From Alphaproteobacteria bacterium (lineage in GTDB: Bacteria > Pseudomonadota > Alphaproteobacteria > UBA8366 > GCA-2717185), in NCBI GenBank assembly GCA_040905865.1, contig JBBDQU010000060.1:1-64000 (forward strand): a stretch of 64,000 nucleotides of DNA, in the 5' to 3' direction. The notes under the pieces were generated by a model that did not search any database, was not told where the DNA came from, and saw nothing but the letters and a program-made list of their open reading frames with translations. Every line of letters begins with the position of its first letter. Position 1 is the first letter of the stretch. Of the stretch, positions 16,453 to 25,509 are shown one piece after another. The position numbers and the translations under genes are program-made.

Positions 16453-17406
16453 CTAAACTCTTACCGGCGTCTTCAGCGGCTTGCCGGCGAAATGCAGGCG
16501 CAGGTTTTCCAGCACCAGGTCGGCCATCGCCCGGCGGGTTTCACCGGTGGAACTGGCGATATGCGGAGTCATGATGATGTTCTCGACATCGAACAGTTCT
16601 TCCGGCGCGTTTGGTTCGTCCTCGAATACATCCACTGCCGCACCGGCGATTCGCTTCTCCCTGACCGCGGCCACCAGCGCGTCCTGATCGACGATGGTGC
16701 CTCGCGCGACATTGACGAGGAACCCTCTGGGGCCCAGCGCATCGAGCACCTCGGCGCTGACCAGTTTCCGCGTGCTTTCCCCGCCCTGGCAGGAGACAAA
16801 CAGAATATCGCTGTCTTCCGCCATTTCCAGCAGGCTGCTGTAGACGCGGTAGGGCGTGTCGTTCTTCGGCACGATGTCATAGAAACCGATATCGAGGCCG
16901 AAACCCTGCGCCCGCTTCGCCAGCGCGCTGCCGACCCGGCCCAGCCCCAGAATGCCGAGCTTCTTACCCCGCAGATTGGTCCCCAGTTCCATCCGCCCCT
17001 GCTGCCATTTCCCGGCGCGCAGGAAGCGTTCGGCTTCCGCGATCCGGCGCGGCGCCATGATAATGAACGCCATGCCCAGATCGGCCACGTCATCCGTCAG
17101 CACATCCGGCGTATGGGTCACGGGCACGCCGCGCGCATTCGCCGCCGCCACGTCGGTCGCATCGTAACCGACGCTGTTGGACGCGATGATCTCCAGATTC
17201 GGCAGCCGGTTGATCAGCGCCGCGTCCGGCCCCTGCATGCCGCCGGCGAGGATGCCGCGAATGCGGTCCCCCACCTCGGCCAGCAGCGCTTCCCTGTCGT
17301 CGGCAAGGAACAGGTTATGCAGCGTGTATTCCGCCTCAAGGTCGGCCAGCAGGAACGGCGCCGTGTGGCAGACGACCAGAAGGTCGGGCTTGTCCCCGCC
17401 AGCCAT
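16453..17406 (-). CDS. D-isomer 2-hydroxyacid dehydrogenase
   Basis: A 317-residue NAD(P)-dependent dehydrogenase of the glyoxylate/hydroxypyruvate reductase type. The Rossmann motif GILGLGRVGSALAKRA is at ~150-165, and the catalytic Arg and Glu fall in NVARGTIVDQDALV and VFEDEP. The catalytic His is in MTPHIASST (~285). ATG 17406 overlaps the stop of the preceding SDR gene by one base (TGATG), so the two enzymes are translationally coupled. They probably act on the same hydroxy or keto acid. Confidence 0.9.
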   Translation of the reverse strand: MAGGDKPDLLVVCHTAPFLLADLEAEYTLHNLFLADDREALLAEVGDRIRGILAGGMQGPDAALINRLPNLEIIASNSVGYDATDVAAANARGVPVTHTPDVLTDDVADLGMAFIIMAPRRIAEAERFLRAGKWQQGRMELGTNLRGKKLGILGLGRVGSALAKRAQGFGLDIGFYDIVPKNDTPYRVYSSLLEMAEDSDILFVSCQGGESTRKLVSAEVLDALGPRGFLVNVARGTIVDQDALVAAVREKRIAGAAVDVFEDEPNAPEELFDVENIIMTPHIASSTGETRRAMADLVLENLRLHFAGKPLKTPVRV

Positions 17407-18167
17407 CAGCCTCGGCCTATGAAGGGCATCTTGGTCGCCATGATGGTCATGAACTGGATATTCGTATCCAGCGGCAGGTTGGCCATCATCACAACCGCGT
17501 CGGCGACATGCTGCACATCCATGCGCACTTCCGCCGCGGTCGAGCCATCCGCCTGCAGCACGCCGGCGACCATGCGGTCGGTCATCGGCGTTGCGGCATT
17601 GCCGATATCGATCTGGCTGCACGCGATATTGTATTTGCGCCCGTCCAGCGCGGTCGACCGGGTCATGCCGGTGATCGCGTGCTTGCAGGACGTGTAGGGC
17701 AGTGAGTTCGGCCGCGGCACATGCGCGGAAATCGAACCGTTGTTGATGATGCGGCCGCCCTGCGGCGTCTGGTCCTTCATGATGCGGATCGCATGCTGGG
17801 TGCACAGGAAAGTGCTGAACAAATTCACCGCGACGCAATTCTGATACTGCTCGAAGGTCAGCTCTTCCAGCCCGATCGCCGGGGTGCCGCCGCCCGCATT
17901 GTTGAAGATAACGTCCAGCCGCCGGCCGAATTTTTCGATCACTTTGGCGAACATGTTATCGACCTGATCCTGCTTGCCGACATCGGTCGGCACCGCAAGC
18001 GCGCGTTCCCCATCGGCGCCGGCCGCGTCGATGGTCCCCTGCAGCCCTTCCATGCCCCGGCTGGCAATTGCCACCGAATATCCCGCCTTGAGCAGCGCCA
18101 CGGCGGACGCCCGCCCGATCCCGCTGCCCGCCCCTGTCACAATCGCAATCCTGCCGTTACCAGCCAT
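17406..18167 (-). CDS. SDR-family oxidoreductase
   Basis: A classical short-chain dehydrogenase of 253 residues: TGAGSGIG (~11-18), NNAGGG (~91), Ser in NGSISAH (~148) and YTSCK (~160) as the catalytic Tyr/Lys pair. ATG 18167 is used; upstream sequence in frame is unrelated. It is the first gene of a two-gene minus-strand unit with the hydroxyacid dehydrogenase, sharing one base. The substrate is unknown; oxidation of a secondary alcohol is expected. Confidence 0.9.
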   Translation of the reverse strand: MAGNGRIAIVTGAGSGIGRASAVALLKAGYSVAIASRGMEGLQGTIDAAGADGERALAVPTDVGKQDQVDNMFAKVIEKFGRRLDVIFNNAGGGTPAIGLEELTFEQYQNCVAVNLFSTFLCTQHAIRIMKDQTPQGGRIINNGSISAHVPRPNSLPYTSCKHAITGMTRSTALDGRKYNIACSQIDIGNAATPMTDRMVAGVLQADGSTAAEVRMDVQHVADAVVMMANLPLDTNIQFMTIMATKMPFIGRG

Positions 18168-18356
18168 GTCCGATACCCCTTGTAAATTGCCACCCGTCCG
18201 GGCGCTTACTGAACATATGCCGCCGCCCGCAGACGCGGCCCTGTATGGGCAAAATCTATACGCGGGCACAACCCGGAACAAGCGACGTCGATGGCACGCC
18301 GATTCTATAACGATGAGGATAGCAACACGTTGGTGCGGCATCGTATGCTGACGAAG

Positions 18357-19370
18357 ATGGATACAACCGACCCCTCCCCCCTGCCCCATGGCGGCGATAT
18401 TGCCGATGCCGAAGCCCGTTTCGGCGTTCCCGCGGCGGGATGGCTGGACCTTTCCACGGGGATAAATCCCGATTCCTATCCCGGCCTGGATGTCATGGCG
18501 GAAACCTGGCAGCGCCTGCCGCAATCCGGCGCGATGAACGGGTTGCTGGCGGCGGCCCGGCGCTACTACCGCGTGCCGGACGGCGTTGCGCTGGTCGCGG
18601 CGGCCGGGTCGCAGGCCGTGCTGCAATCCCTGCCCGGCATCGCCGCGGCGGGGCGGATTGCGATTGTCGGACCGACCTATGCCGAACACGAACGTGTCTG
18701 GCGGGAACGGGGATATGAAATCCGGAATGTAGCCAGCATTGCCGCGTCGGGCGCGGCGGATATCGTCGTGGTCGTAAACCCGAACAACCCGGACGGCCGG
18801 ACCGCCCGGCCCACGGAGTTGCTGGCGCTCGCCGCGGCGATCACCGCATGGCGCGGCCTGCTGATCGTCGACGAGGCCTTTGCGGATGTTGCGCCCGAAT
18901 CAAGCGTCCTGCCCCATCTTAGCGAGGCGCACCGCGTCGTGGTGCTGCGCAGTTTCGGCAAGTTCTTCGGACTGGCGGGACTGCGGCTCGGCTTTGCCGC
19001 CGGACCGCCGGAACTGATCGAACCGCTGGCGCGGCGGCTCGGTCCCTGGGCCGTCTCCGGCCCGGCGCAGGAAATCGGCGCACGGGCGCTGACCGATGAC
19101 GGCTGGATAGCTGGCGCGCGCAAGCGGCTTGCCGAACGGCGCGCCGCGCTGGACGCCGTTCTGGCCGCCGCGAACCTGCACGTCACCGGCGGCACCGATC
19201 TTTTCCGGCTGGTCGACGATGCGCGCGCCCCGGAAATTTGCCGGCGGCTGGGCGCGTCCGGCATTTTGATCCGCAATTTCGACCACAACCCGAACTGGCT
19301 GCGCTTTGGCGTTCCGGGCCGCGCCGGAGACCTGAAACGGCTGGAAGCGGCGCTTGCCGGGCTACGCTGA
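18357..19370 (+). CDS. CobD-like threonine-phosphate decarboxylase / PLP aminotransferase
   Basis: A 337-residue fold-type I PLP enzyme. The start, [29 protein letters not shown], is the signature of CobD/CobC (L-threonine-O-3-phosphate decarboxylase), which makes the aminopropanol linker of cobalamin. The PLP Lys is in [17 protein letters not shown] (~205-221), and [10 protein letters not shown] and IVDEAF are also present. No other cobalamin gene is near and I see no cobalamin riboswitch upstream. The assignment is therefore by family; a histidinol-phosphate-type aminotransferase is the alternative. ATG 18357 or 18345 may be the start. Confidence 0.82.
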   Translation: MDTTDPSPLPHGGDIADAEARFGVPAAGWLDLSTGINPDSYPGLDVMAETWQRLPQSGAMNGLLAAARRYYRVPDGVALVAAAGSQAVLQSLPGIAAAGRIAIVGPTYAEHERVWRERGYEIRNVASIAASGAADIVVVVNPNNPDGRTARPTELLALAAAITAWRGLLIVDEAFADVAPESSVLPHLSEAHRVVVLRSFGKFFGLAGLRLGFAAGPPELIEPLARRLGPWAVSGPAQEIGARALTDDGWIAGARKRLAERRAALDAVLAAANLHVTGGTDLFRLVDDARAPEICRRLGASGILIRNFDHNPNWLRFGVPGRAGDLKRLEAALAGLR

Positions 19371-19442
19371 ATTACTTTAGCCTTCCCCCTTGCGACAATG
19401 CCGGGAAAACCGGCGCCGGGGGCATGCGGGAGGATTGCGGCT

Positions 19443-21032
19443 ATGGATTACGATTATATCATCGTCGGCGCGGGTTCGGCCGGATGCGTGCTGGCGAACC
19501 GGCTGAGCGCCGAACCGAAGAACAGGGTGCTGCTGCTGGAAGCCGGTCCGGAAGACCGGAATTTCTGGATCCATATACCGCTCGGTTACGGCAAGAACGT
19601 CATCAACCCGGATGTGAACTGGTGCCTGGAATCAGAACCCGAAGAATATAACCACGGCAAGAAATACTTCCTGCCGCGCGGCAAGGTGCTGGGCGGTTCC
19701 AGTTCCATCAACGGCATGGTCTATGTGCGCGGGCAGGTCGAGGATTTCGACACCTGGGCGCAGATGGGCTGCCGGGGCTGGTCCTATGACGAGGTCCTGC
19801 CCTATTTCCGCAAGGCCGAAGACAACGAACGCGGCGAAAGCGATATCCACGGCGTGGGCGGGCCGCTCAGCGTCTCCAACGTCAATGAAAAAGCCGATAT
19901 CTGCGAGGCGATGATCGCGGCCGGGATCGAGGCCGGCATTCCCTATAACGAGGATATCAACGGCCGCGTGCAGGAAGGCATCGGCTATCATCAGGCGACA
20001 ATCCGCAACGGCAGGCGCTGCAGCACGGCGGTGGCCTATCTGAACCCGGCGAAATCCCGGCCCAACCTGGATATCCAGCCGGAAGCGACCGTAAAACGGG
20101 TCATTTTCGAGGGCAAGAAGGCCGTCGGCGTAGAATACGACCAGCGCGGCCAGGACCGGGAGGCGCGGGCCGGCGGCGCGGTGATCCTGTCAGGCGGCGC
20201 CTTTGCCTCCCCGCAGATTCTGGAACTGTCCGGCGTCGGCAATCCCGAACGGCTGCAAGGGCTGGGGATTCCGGTTGTCCATGACCTGCCGGGCGTCGGC
20301 GAAAACCTGCAGGACCATTACTGTGTGCGGATGCGCTGGCGCACCAAGGGGGCGCTGACCTTCAACGACCGGGTCCGGGGGCTGCGCGGCCTCCGCGAAG
20401 GGATCGACTATTTCCTGCGCAAACGCGGCGTGCTGTCGATGCCGACCCTGCCGATCGGGGCCTTCGTGCGCACCCGGCAGGAACTGGCCTCGCCCGACGT
20501 GCAGTTCCAGATCCTGCCCGGCACCTACAAGTCCATTCAGGATCGCAGGCTCGACCCGGAACCCGGCGTGACCATCGGTGTGACCATGCTGCGGCTGGAA
20601 AGCCGGGGCTATGTACATGCGAAATCGCCGGATTTCCGGGCGCAACCGTCAATCTGGCACAATATGCTGAGCACCGAGAACGACCGGCGGACTGCCGTCG
20701 AAGGCATGAAGATCGCGCGCCGGATGATGGAAACCAAGGTGTTCAGCCCGCACTACGATTACGAACTGACGCCGGGCAAGGATACCGCCGATGACGCGGC
20801 GCTGCTCGAATACGCCCGCGCGGACGGCGCCTCCAACTGGCACCCCGCCGGCACCTGCAAGATGGGCGTCGATTCCATGGCCGTGGTAGACCCGAGGCTG
20901 AAGGTGCACGGCATGGAAGGGCTTTATGTCGTCGACGCCTCGGTGATGCCGAATGTGATCTGCGGCAACACCAACGCCCCCACCATCATGATCGCGGAAA
21001 AAGCCGCCGACATGATCCTGGCTGAACCGTGA
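19443..21032 (+). CDS. GMC-family choline dehydrogenase-like oxidoreductase
   Basis: A 529-residue FAD enzyme. YIIVGAGSAGCVLANRLS at residues 5-22 binds ADP of FAD. PRGKVLGGSSSINGMVYVRG (~78-97) and GGAFASPQILELSGVGNP (~255-272) are the two GMC signatures. The catalytic His lies in SNWHPAGTCKMG, and the second catalytic position (Asn) in NVICGNTNAPTIMIAEKAADMI. These enzymes oxidise primary alcohols. ATG 19443 places the FAD motif correctly; the earlier in-frame ATG at 19398 does not. It converges on the NHL-repeat gene. Confidence 0.92.
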   Translation: MDYDYIIVGAGSAGCVLANRLSAEPKNRVLLLEAGPEDRNFWIHIPLGYGKNVINPDVNWCLESEPEEYNHGKKYFLPRGKVLGGSSSINGMVYVRGQVEDFDTWAQMGCRGWSYDEVLPYFRKAEDNERGESDIHGVGGPLSVSNVNEKADICEAMIAAGIEAGIPYNEDINGRVQEGIGYHQATIRNGRRCSTAVAYLNPAKSRPNLDIQPEATVKRVIFEGKKAVGVEYDQRGQDREARAGGAVILSGGAFASPQILELSGVGNPERLQGLGIPVVHDLPGVGENLQDHYCVRMRWRTKGALTFNDRVRGLRGLREGIDYFLRKRGVLSMPTLPIGAFVRTRQELASPDVQFQILPGTYKSIQDRRLDPEPGVTIGVTMLRLESRGYVHAKSPDFRAQPSIWHNMLSTENDRRTAVEGMKIARRMMETKVFSPHYDYELTPGKDTADDAALLEYARADGASNWHPAGTCKMGVDSMAVVDPRLKVHGMEGLYVVDASVMPNVICGNTNAPTIMIAEKAADMILAEP

Positions 21033-21053
21033 CACCCGCGACGGCCCGCCAGT

Positions 21054-22010
21054 TCACCCGCCGGTGCGAACGAGTTTCCGCAGGCTGACAAGGCCCTTCG
21101 GCGCCTCCCGATTGGTATTGCGGTGATTGGTGAAGGACACTTCGCCGACATAAATATCGCCATGCCGGTCCACCGCGAGCCCGTGCGGCGCGATGAACTG
21201 TCCGGCCCCGTAGCCGCCGGGCTGCACGCCCAGCCGCGCCAGGGTTTCCCCCTTGCTGGTGACAATGGAAACGCGCGGCCCGATATTCGGCATGTTCATG
21301 TTCACGTTCATGCCCGGGCCCAGTTCACCGATATAGAAATTCGGATCGCCGGCCATGCCCATGCACAGTCCGCAGGGCCGGTGCATGTTGTACCACTGGG
21401 TTTCGTATTTGCCGTCACCGTTGAACACCTGCACCCGGTGATTTTCCCGGTCGGCGACATAGACCCAGCCGTCGGCGTCGCAGCAGATGTTATGCGCGAT
21501 GTTGAACTGGCCGGGGTCGGTGCCGGGCTCGCCCCAGGAAAACAGCAGCCTGCCGTCCGGCGCATATTTGTGCACCCGCGCATTGCCGTAGCCGTCGGAC
21601 ACATAGATATCGCCCTGCGGCGACTGCGCGGTATGGGTGCAGCGGTGGAAGGGTTCGCCGCTCATATACGGCGCCGGCTGGCCCGGCACGCCGATGGTCA
21701 TCAGCACCTTGCCGTCCGCCGTGCATTGCCGCATCGTGTGGTCGCCGTCATCGGTGCAGTACAGCGTGCCGTCCGCCGCCACGGAAATCCCGTGCGGCCG
21801 GTTGAATACACCCTCGCCCCAGGATCGCAGGAAATTGCCGTCCCGGTCGAACACGATCATCGGGTGTTCGCCGCGGTTGAAGACGTAAACCTGATCCTTG
21901 TCATCGACCGCGACGGCCGCCACGTCGTCAAAATACCAGCCGTCCGGCAGCTTCGCCCAGTCCCGTTCCTCTCGATAGGTGAATTCGCCACTCCCCAGCA
22001 TGACCGCCAT
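21054..22010 (-). CDS. NHL-repeat beta-propeller protein
   Basis: A 318-residue protein made of NHL repeats, recognisable by recurrent blocks such as FNRPHGISVAADGTLYCTDD, FNIAHNICCDADGWVYVAD and FIAPHGLAVDRHGDIYVGE. The overall form is like peptidyl-alpha-hydroxyglycine alpha-amidating lyase-type proteins. No signal peptide is visible from ATG 22010, which has a GGGGAGG site. It follows an amidohydrolase gene with a 32-bp gap, so both probably serve one catabolic step. Some lactonases adopt a related propeller fold, making lactone hydrolysis a possible role (inference). Confidence 0.85.
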   Translation of the reverse strand: MAVMLGSGEFTYREERDWAKLPDGWYFDDVAAVAVDDKDQVYVFNRGEHPMIVFDRDGNFLRSWGEGVFNRPHGISVAADGTLYCTDDGDHTMRQCTADGKVLMTIGVPGQPAPYMSGEPFHRCTHTAQSPQGDIYVSDGYGNARVHKYAPDGRLLFSWGEPGTDPGQFNIAHNICCDADGWVYVADRENHRVQVFNGDGKYETQWYNMHRPCGLCMGMAGDPNFYIGELGPGMNVNMNMPNIGPRVSIVTSKGETLARLGVQPGGYGAGQFIAPHGLAVDRHGDIYVGEVSFTNHRNTNREAPKGLVSLRKLVRTGG

Positions 22011-22042
22011 TTCAGCCTCCCCTTTCGAAATATGCCCCCGGG

Positions 22043-22870
22043 TCAGTACGCCCAGCCCAGCCAGTCGCAGATTCCCGTTCCCATCACTCGTTCCAGATCC
22101 TTCCCCTTCAGGAAGGGCAGTTCCTCGGTAAAATGGGTAACGCCCTGCCGGTAGCTGCATGGCAGGCGTGTCAGATCCGTACCCCAGAACATGCGGTCGG
22201 GACCGAACCGGTCGAATACCGCTTCTATATGATGGCGGATTCCCGCGAACGGGTACGGTTCGTCCGTATAGCCCGGCAGGCATGTCGTCTTCACCGCCAC
22301 GTTGCCGTGCCGCGCCAGGGTCAGGACGTCTTTCACCGCTTCAAACGGATCAGCGACGTCGCGGGACATGGCCAGATGGTCGATGACCAGCCGCAGTCCC
22401 GGATGCCGCGCCGCCACTTTGTCGATCTGCGGAACCTGGCCCGGCGGCAACACCATGATGGGGATGCCTAGCGCCTCCGCCTTCGTCCAGAACCAGTCGA
22501 CCGATCCGTCCTTCAACCACTGCTGCTGTTCCGCGCGCAGGAATGTCAGGCGAATACCGAGCATGCCCGGTTGCCGTTTCCAGTCCGCCAAGCGCGCCTC
22601 GTTCGCGCGGTCGCCGATTTCAAAGCGGCCCATGACCGCAAAACGGTCCGGATAGTCCTGCGCCGCCGCGATGGCGAGATCGTTGTATTCCCCTTCCCAG
22701 GAGGGCGGCACCAGCACCGCGCGGTCGACGCCGGCTTCGTCCATATCCGCCGTCAACTGCGCGGCGGACAGGGGAACGGGCCGGTGCTCCTTGCCAAAAC
22801 CGTATTCCGGCCAGGGCCGTTCGGGCGTATGGGCGGCCCAGACATGCACCTGCGCGTCCGTGATCAGCAT
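22043..22870 (-). CDS. Amidohydrolase-family TIM-barrel hydrolase
   Basis: A 275-residue amidohydrolase-2 protein. The N-terminal motif DAQVHVWAAHTPERPWP has QVH in place of the usual HxH, so the first metal site is atypical. LRLVIDHLAMSRD (~160) supplies a His, and RMFWGTDLTRLPCSYRQ (~228-244) the catalytic Asp. Related proteins hydrolyse lactones or decarboxylate aromatic acids. It starts the two-gene minus-strand unit with the NHL protein. Confidence 0.86.
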   Translation of the reverse strand: MLITDAQVHVWAAHTPERPWPEYGFGKEHRPVPLSAAQLTADMDEAGVDRAVLVPPSWEGEYNDLAIAAAQDYPDRFAVMGRFEIGDRANEARLADWKRQPGMLGIRLTFLRAEQQQWLKDGSVDWFWTKAEALGIPIMVLPPGQVPQIDKVAARHPGLRLVIDHLAMSRDVADPFEAVKDVLTLARHGNVAVKTTCLPGYTDEPYPFAGIRHHIEAVFDRFGPDRMFWGTDLTRLPCSYRQGVTHFTEELPFLKGKDLERVMGTGICDWLGWAY

Positions 22871-22954
22871 GAAACATCCCCTCCCAGGGTCCTGTCTGGC
22901 TCGTTAGCCGCTGACTCTGAACGATCACGTAAAACTTGCAAGCCGGAAAGCGCT

Positions 22955-23091
22955 ATAGCACATCAGGTTTGAATGGAACCGCAACAGGTTCCATTCAAAC
23001 CTGTGAAGGTGCTATATCTTCATAAGATAGATCAGATTCACGTGTCTGGTTGGGTCGCCAGAGGCGATCCCAATCAAACACGATCTGATCT
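22955..23091 (+). repeat. Intergenic hairpin repeat, copy A (double hairpin)
   Basis: Two adjacent hairpins. The first has perfect 17-bp arms (22964-22980 with 22987-23003) inside outer 7-bp arms atagcac/gtgctat. The second spans 23011-23091, with ends agatcagat and atctgatct (23029-23037, 23083-23091) and inner arms that pair almost fully around cgccAGAGgcg. The second hairpin belongs to the same family as copies B (10881-10966, inverted) and C (34467-34524). It fills the gap between the divergent amidohydrolase and SnoaL-like genes. Confidence 0.75.
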
Positions 23092-23096
23092 AGGCT

Positions 23097-23115
23097 GTTT
23101 CAGGTAACCTGAAAC
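23097..23115. promoter_or_regulatory. Short palindrome just before ribosome binding site
   Basis: A perfect 8-bp inverted repeat (gtttcagg, loop taa, cctgaaac) lies directly before the GGGAGG site of the gene starting at 23129. It could be an operator or an mRNA hairpin acting on translation. No family assignment is possible. Confidence 0.4.
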
Positions 23116-23128
23116 GGGAGGAAGCAAG

Positions 23129-23581
23129 ATGAACGACGCGAAAATCAGCCTGGAAGAGCGCGAGGCCGTGTTTGCCACGCTGAGACGGTACCTTTGGTGC
23201 ATGGACACCGGAAACATCGACGGCGTGCCGGCGAATTTTACCGACGACGCCACGATCCGCGACGTTACCGGCAAGCTGTGGAACAGGGAAGCGGGCGGGG
23301 TTTTCGGTTTCGCGACCCATTTCCTCAGCCCCTCCGACAGGCCGACAGGCCAGCACTGGATCCAGCATATGGCGGTGAAGGATCCGGGCGACGGCACGCT
23401 TCTGGTCATTTCCTACTGGGCGGGCATGAGTTGGGACAACGAAACGGACGAAAAATCCGTACGGCTGATCGGCTGCTATCGCGACACAATGGTCAAGGTC
23501 GATGACAAATGGCTGATCCGGCACAAGATCATCGACCCCTGGAACGCCGCAACGATTCAGGAAGTCGGCCCATTGGCCTGA
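23129..23581 (+). CDS. SnoaL-like / NTF2-fold protein
   Basis: A 150-residue SnoaL_4-like domain. Helical start EEREAVFATLRRYLWCMDTGNIDGV, then FTDDATIRDVTGK, TGQHWIQHMAV (His), VISYWAGMSWD, and the last strand KVDDKWLIRHKIIDPWN. The pattern resembles small ketosteroid-isomerase-like or dioxygenase small-subunit proteins. No partner gene is next to it. A GGGAGG site precedes ATG 23129. The function is not predictable beyond the fold. Confidence 0.82.
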   Translation: MNDAKISLEEREAVFATLRRYLWCMDTGNIDGVPANFTDDATIRDVTGKLWNREAGGVFGFATHFLSPSDRPTGQHWIQHMAVKDPGDGTLLVISYWAGMSWDNETDEKSVRLIGCYRDTMVKVDDKWLIRHKIIDPWNAATIQEVGPLA

Positions 23582-23711
23582 ATAATTCGGCCGTATCCGC
23601 TTCATCTCCGTTCCGTCAGCGGCCGGGCAATCAGGCGGTTAAATAATGCCGTCGATCCCCGGACATGGCATATTCGGTCCGGGTAGCGAAGAACGGACCG
23701 GGGACCATGGA

Positions 23712-25013
23712 ATGCAACAACTGACCGAATGGGCCCAGGCCGCCCAGAAGGATGCGCTCGCCCATCTGGTGAGTTCCGCCTTCTATCTCCAGATTGGCAT
23801 TGTACTGACGGCCCTGATCGTATCGTGGATCCTGTCAAAAAGCGTCGTTTCCCGAATACGGATTTTCCGCGAAGAACCGCAATCGGGCAATTACCTCGAC
23901 CTCCGCATGACGATACACAATGCCGGCGCACTGGTGCCCGTGCTGATGGCCGCCATAATGCTCGGCATCGCCACGCCGGTCAGCGCCGAAGCGATAGGCA
24001 GCTTCTGGCTTGTCCGAGCGGCGCAGGGCGTGGCCTTTATCTACCTCGTCTACAGTCTCGCCAATCACTTCATAAGCAACAAGACGATCACCTTCATCCT
24101 GAAATGGATCGGCGTTCCCATTGCCCTGCTGTATATCGCCGGCTGGTTGAGCATATTTACGGAACATCTCGACAGCATCTCGTTTGAAATAGGCAACATC
24201 CGGATATCGCTTTACGCGGTCCTGCGCACCTTCATTTTCGGCATCGTCCTGTTCTGGCTCGGCCGTGTGTCGAACGCCACCGGCCAGCGGCTGATCCGCA
24301 ATCGCGACGCAATGGACGCCGGCACGCGCGAGGTCATCGCCAAGCTGTTCGAGATCGGCATTTTTGTGCTGATCTTCCTGTTGCTGATGAATGTGATGGG
24401 CATCGACCTGACGGCGCTGGCGGTGTTCGGCGGCGCGCTTGGCGTCGGCCTCGGTTTTGGATTGCAGCAGATCGCCTCGAATTTCATTTCGGGTATCATC
24501 ATCCTGCTCGACCGCACCATCAGTATCGGCGACTACATCGAACTGGAAGACGGCCGTACCGGTGTCCTGCGCGAACTGACCATGCGTTCAGCAACGCTGG
24601 AAACCTTCGACGGCAAGGACATCATGGTCCCGAATGAACGCTTCATCACCACCGCCTTCACCAACTGGACCCACAACAACCGCAAGCAACGATATTCGCT
24701 GTATTTCCAGGTTGCCTATGACACGGACCTGGAAAAGCTCTTCGACATCGTTCGCGACGTCGTCGCGAGCCATCCCAAGGTGCTCAGCGGCAACGACCTG
24801 CCCATTGAAGAACGGCCCGATGCCGAAATCGAAAAATTCGGCGATTCCGGGATCGAAATCCTTGTCGAATTCTGGATGATCGGTATCGATGACGGTGAAA
24901 ACCGGGTCGGCGGCGACCTGAACCTGATGATCTGGACGGCGCTGAAGGCCAATGGCATCAATATTCCGTTCCCGCAGCGGGAAGTCAGGGTACTGGGCGA
25001 GAAGGTTCACTGA
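23712..25013 (+). CDS. MscS-family mechanosensitive channel
   Basis: A 433-residue inner-membrane protein with about five hydrophobic helices. The pore-lining helix and beta-domain signature GGALGVGLGFGLQQIASNFISGIIILLDRTISIGDYIE (near residues 240-280) are unmistakable MscS features. The cytoplasmic beta domain contains MRSATLETFDGKDIMVPNE. It releases solutes when turgor rises. ATG 23712 is chosen because it gives a short N-terminus before the first helix. A GC-rich hairpin follows at 25028-25054. Confidence 0.92.
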   Translation: MQQLTEWAQAAQKDALAHLVSSAFYLQIGIVLTALIVSWILSKSVVSRIRIFREEPQSGNYLDLRMTIHNAGALVPVLMAAIMLGIATPVSAEAIGSFWLVRAAQGVAFIYLVYSLANHFISNKTITFILKWIGVPIALLYIAGWLSIFTEHLDSISFEIGNIRISLYAVLRTFIFGIVLFWLGRVSNATGQRLIRNRDAMDAGTREVIAKLFEIGIFVLIFLLLMNVMGIDLTALAVFGGALGVGLGFGLQQIASNFISGIIILLDRTISIGDYIELEDGRTGVLRELTMRSATLETFDGKDIMVPNERFITTAFTNWTHNNRKQRYSLYFQVAYDTDLEKLFDIVRDVVASHPKVLSGNDLPIEERPDAEIEKFGDSGIEILVEFWMIGIDDGENRVGGDLNLMIWTALKANGINIPFPQREVRVLGEKVH

Positions 25014-25027
25014 TCATTGGCCGGGAA

Positions 25028-25054
25028 GCGGCGCCGCTGCTTGACAGGCGCCGC
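25028..25054. terminator. Weak terminator-like hairpin
   Basis: Perfect 8-bp arms gcggcgcc (25028-25035) and ggcgccgc (25047-25054) stand behind the MscS gene, but no T run follows. It could be a factor-dependent terminator or only an mRNA 3-prime stabiliser. Confidence 0.35.
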
Positions 25055-25107
25055 CCCATCAGATCAGCATAACTTCTGAATCACGCATAACGCGCAGGGA
25101 GAGACAC

Positions 25108-25503
25108 ATGGGAAAACTTCGACATATCGGCGTCACGGTTCCCGATCTGGAAGCGGCGGCGCAGTTCTACGAGAAGACCTTCGACATGCACCGGGTCCGG
25201 GAATCGGACATTGCGATCATTCTGTCAGACGGTACGGTCAGTCTCGCGATCCTGAAATTCAGGACGGACGAGCAGGCCGGCGACGAGCGCGGCAAGGACT
25301 TCCACGGTTTGCACCACATGGGATTCGTCGTCGACGATATCGGAGAATCCAGCAAGACGGTTGAGGCCAATGGCGGCAAGTATCACATGAAGCTGCCGTC
25401 GCGCCCGGAAAGCATGTCGGAGCTCAAATTCCGCGACCCCAACGGCGTCGTATTCGACATCGTGACACCGGAATACGGCAAGAAGTCCTGGCACGCTTCA
25501 TGA
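25108..25503 (+). CDS. VOC-family glyoxalase-like protein
   Basis: A 131-residue vicinal-oxygen-chelate protein. LRHIGVTVPDLEAAAQFYEKTF at the N-terminus provides the first metal His, HHMGFVVDDI (~71-80) the second, and FRDPNGVVFDIVTPEYG the C-terminal ligand region. This matches methylmalonyl-CoA epimerase/glyoxalase-like members. It is monocistronic, with a GGGAGAG site before ATG 25108, and ends 6 bp before the convergent znuA stop. Confidence 0.87.
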   Translation: MGKLRHIGVTVPDLEAAAQFYEKTFDMHRVRESDIAIILSDGTVSLAILKFRTDEQAGDERGKDFHGLHHMGFVVDDIGESSKTVEANGGKYHMKLPSRPESMSELKFRDPNGVVFDIVTPEYGKKSWHAS

Positions 25504-25509
25504 GCAAGC

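Noticed and set aside
18168-18356. Search for a cobalamin riboswitch before the CobD-like gene
   Set aside because: No B12-box or conserved core found.
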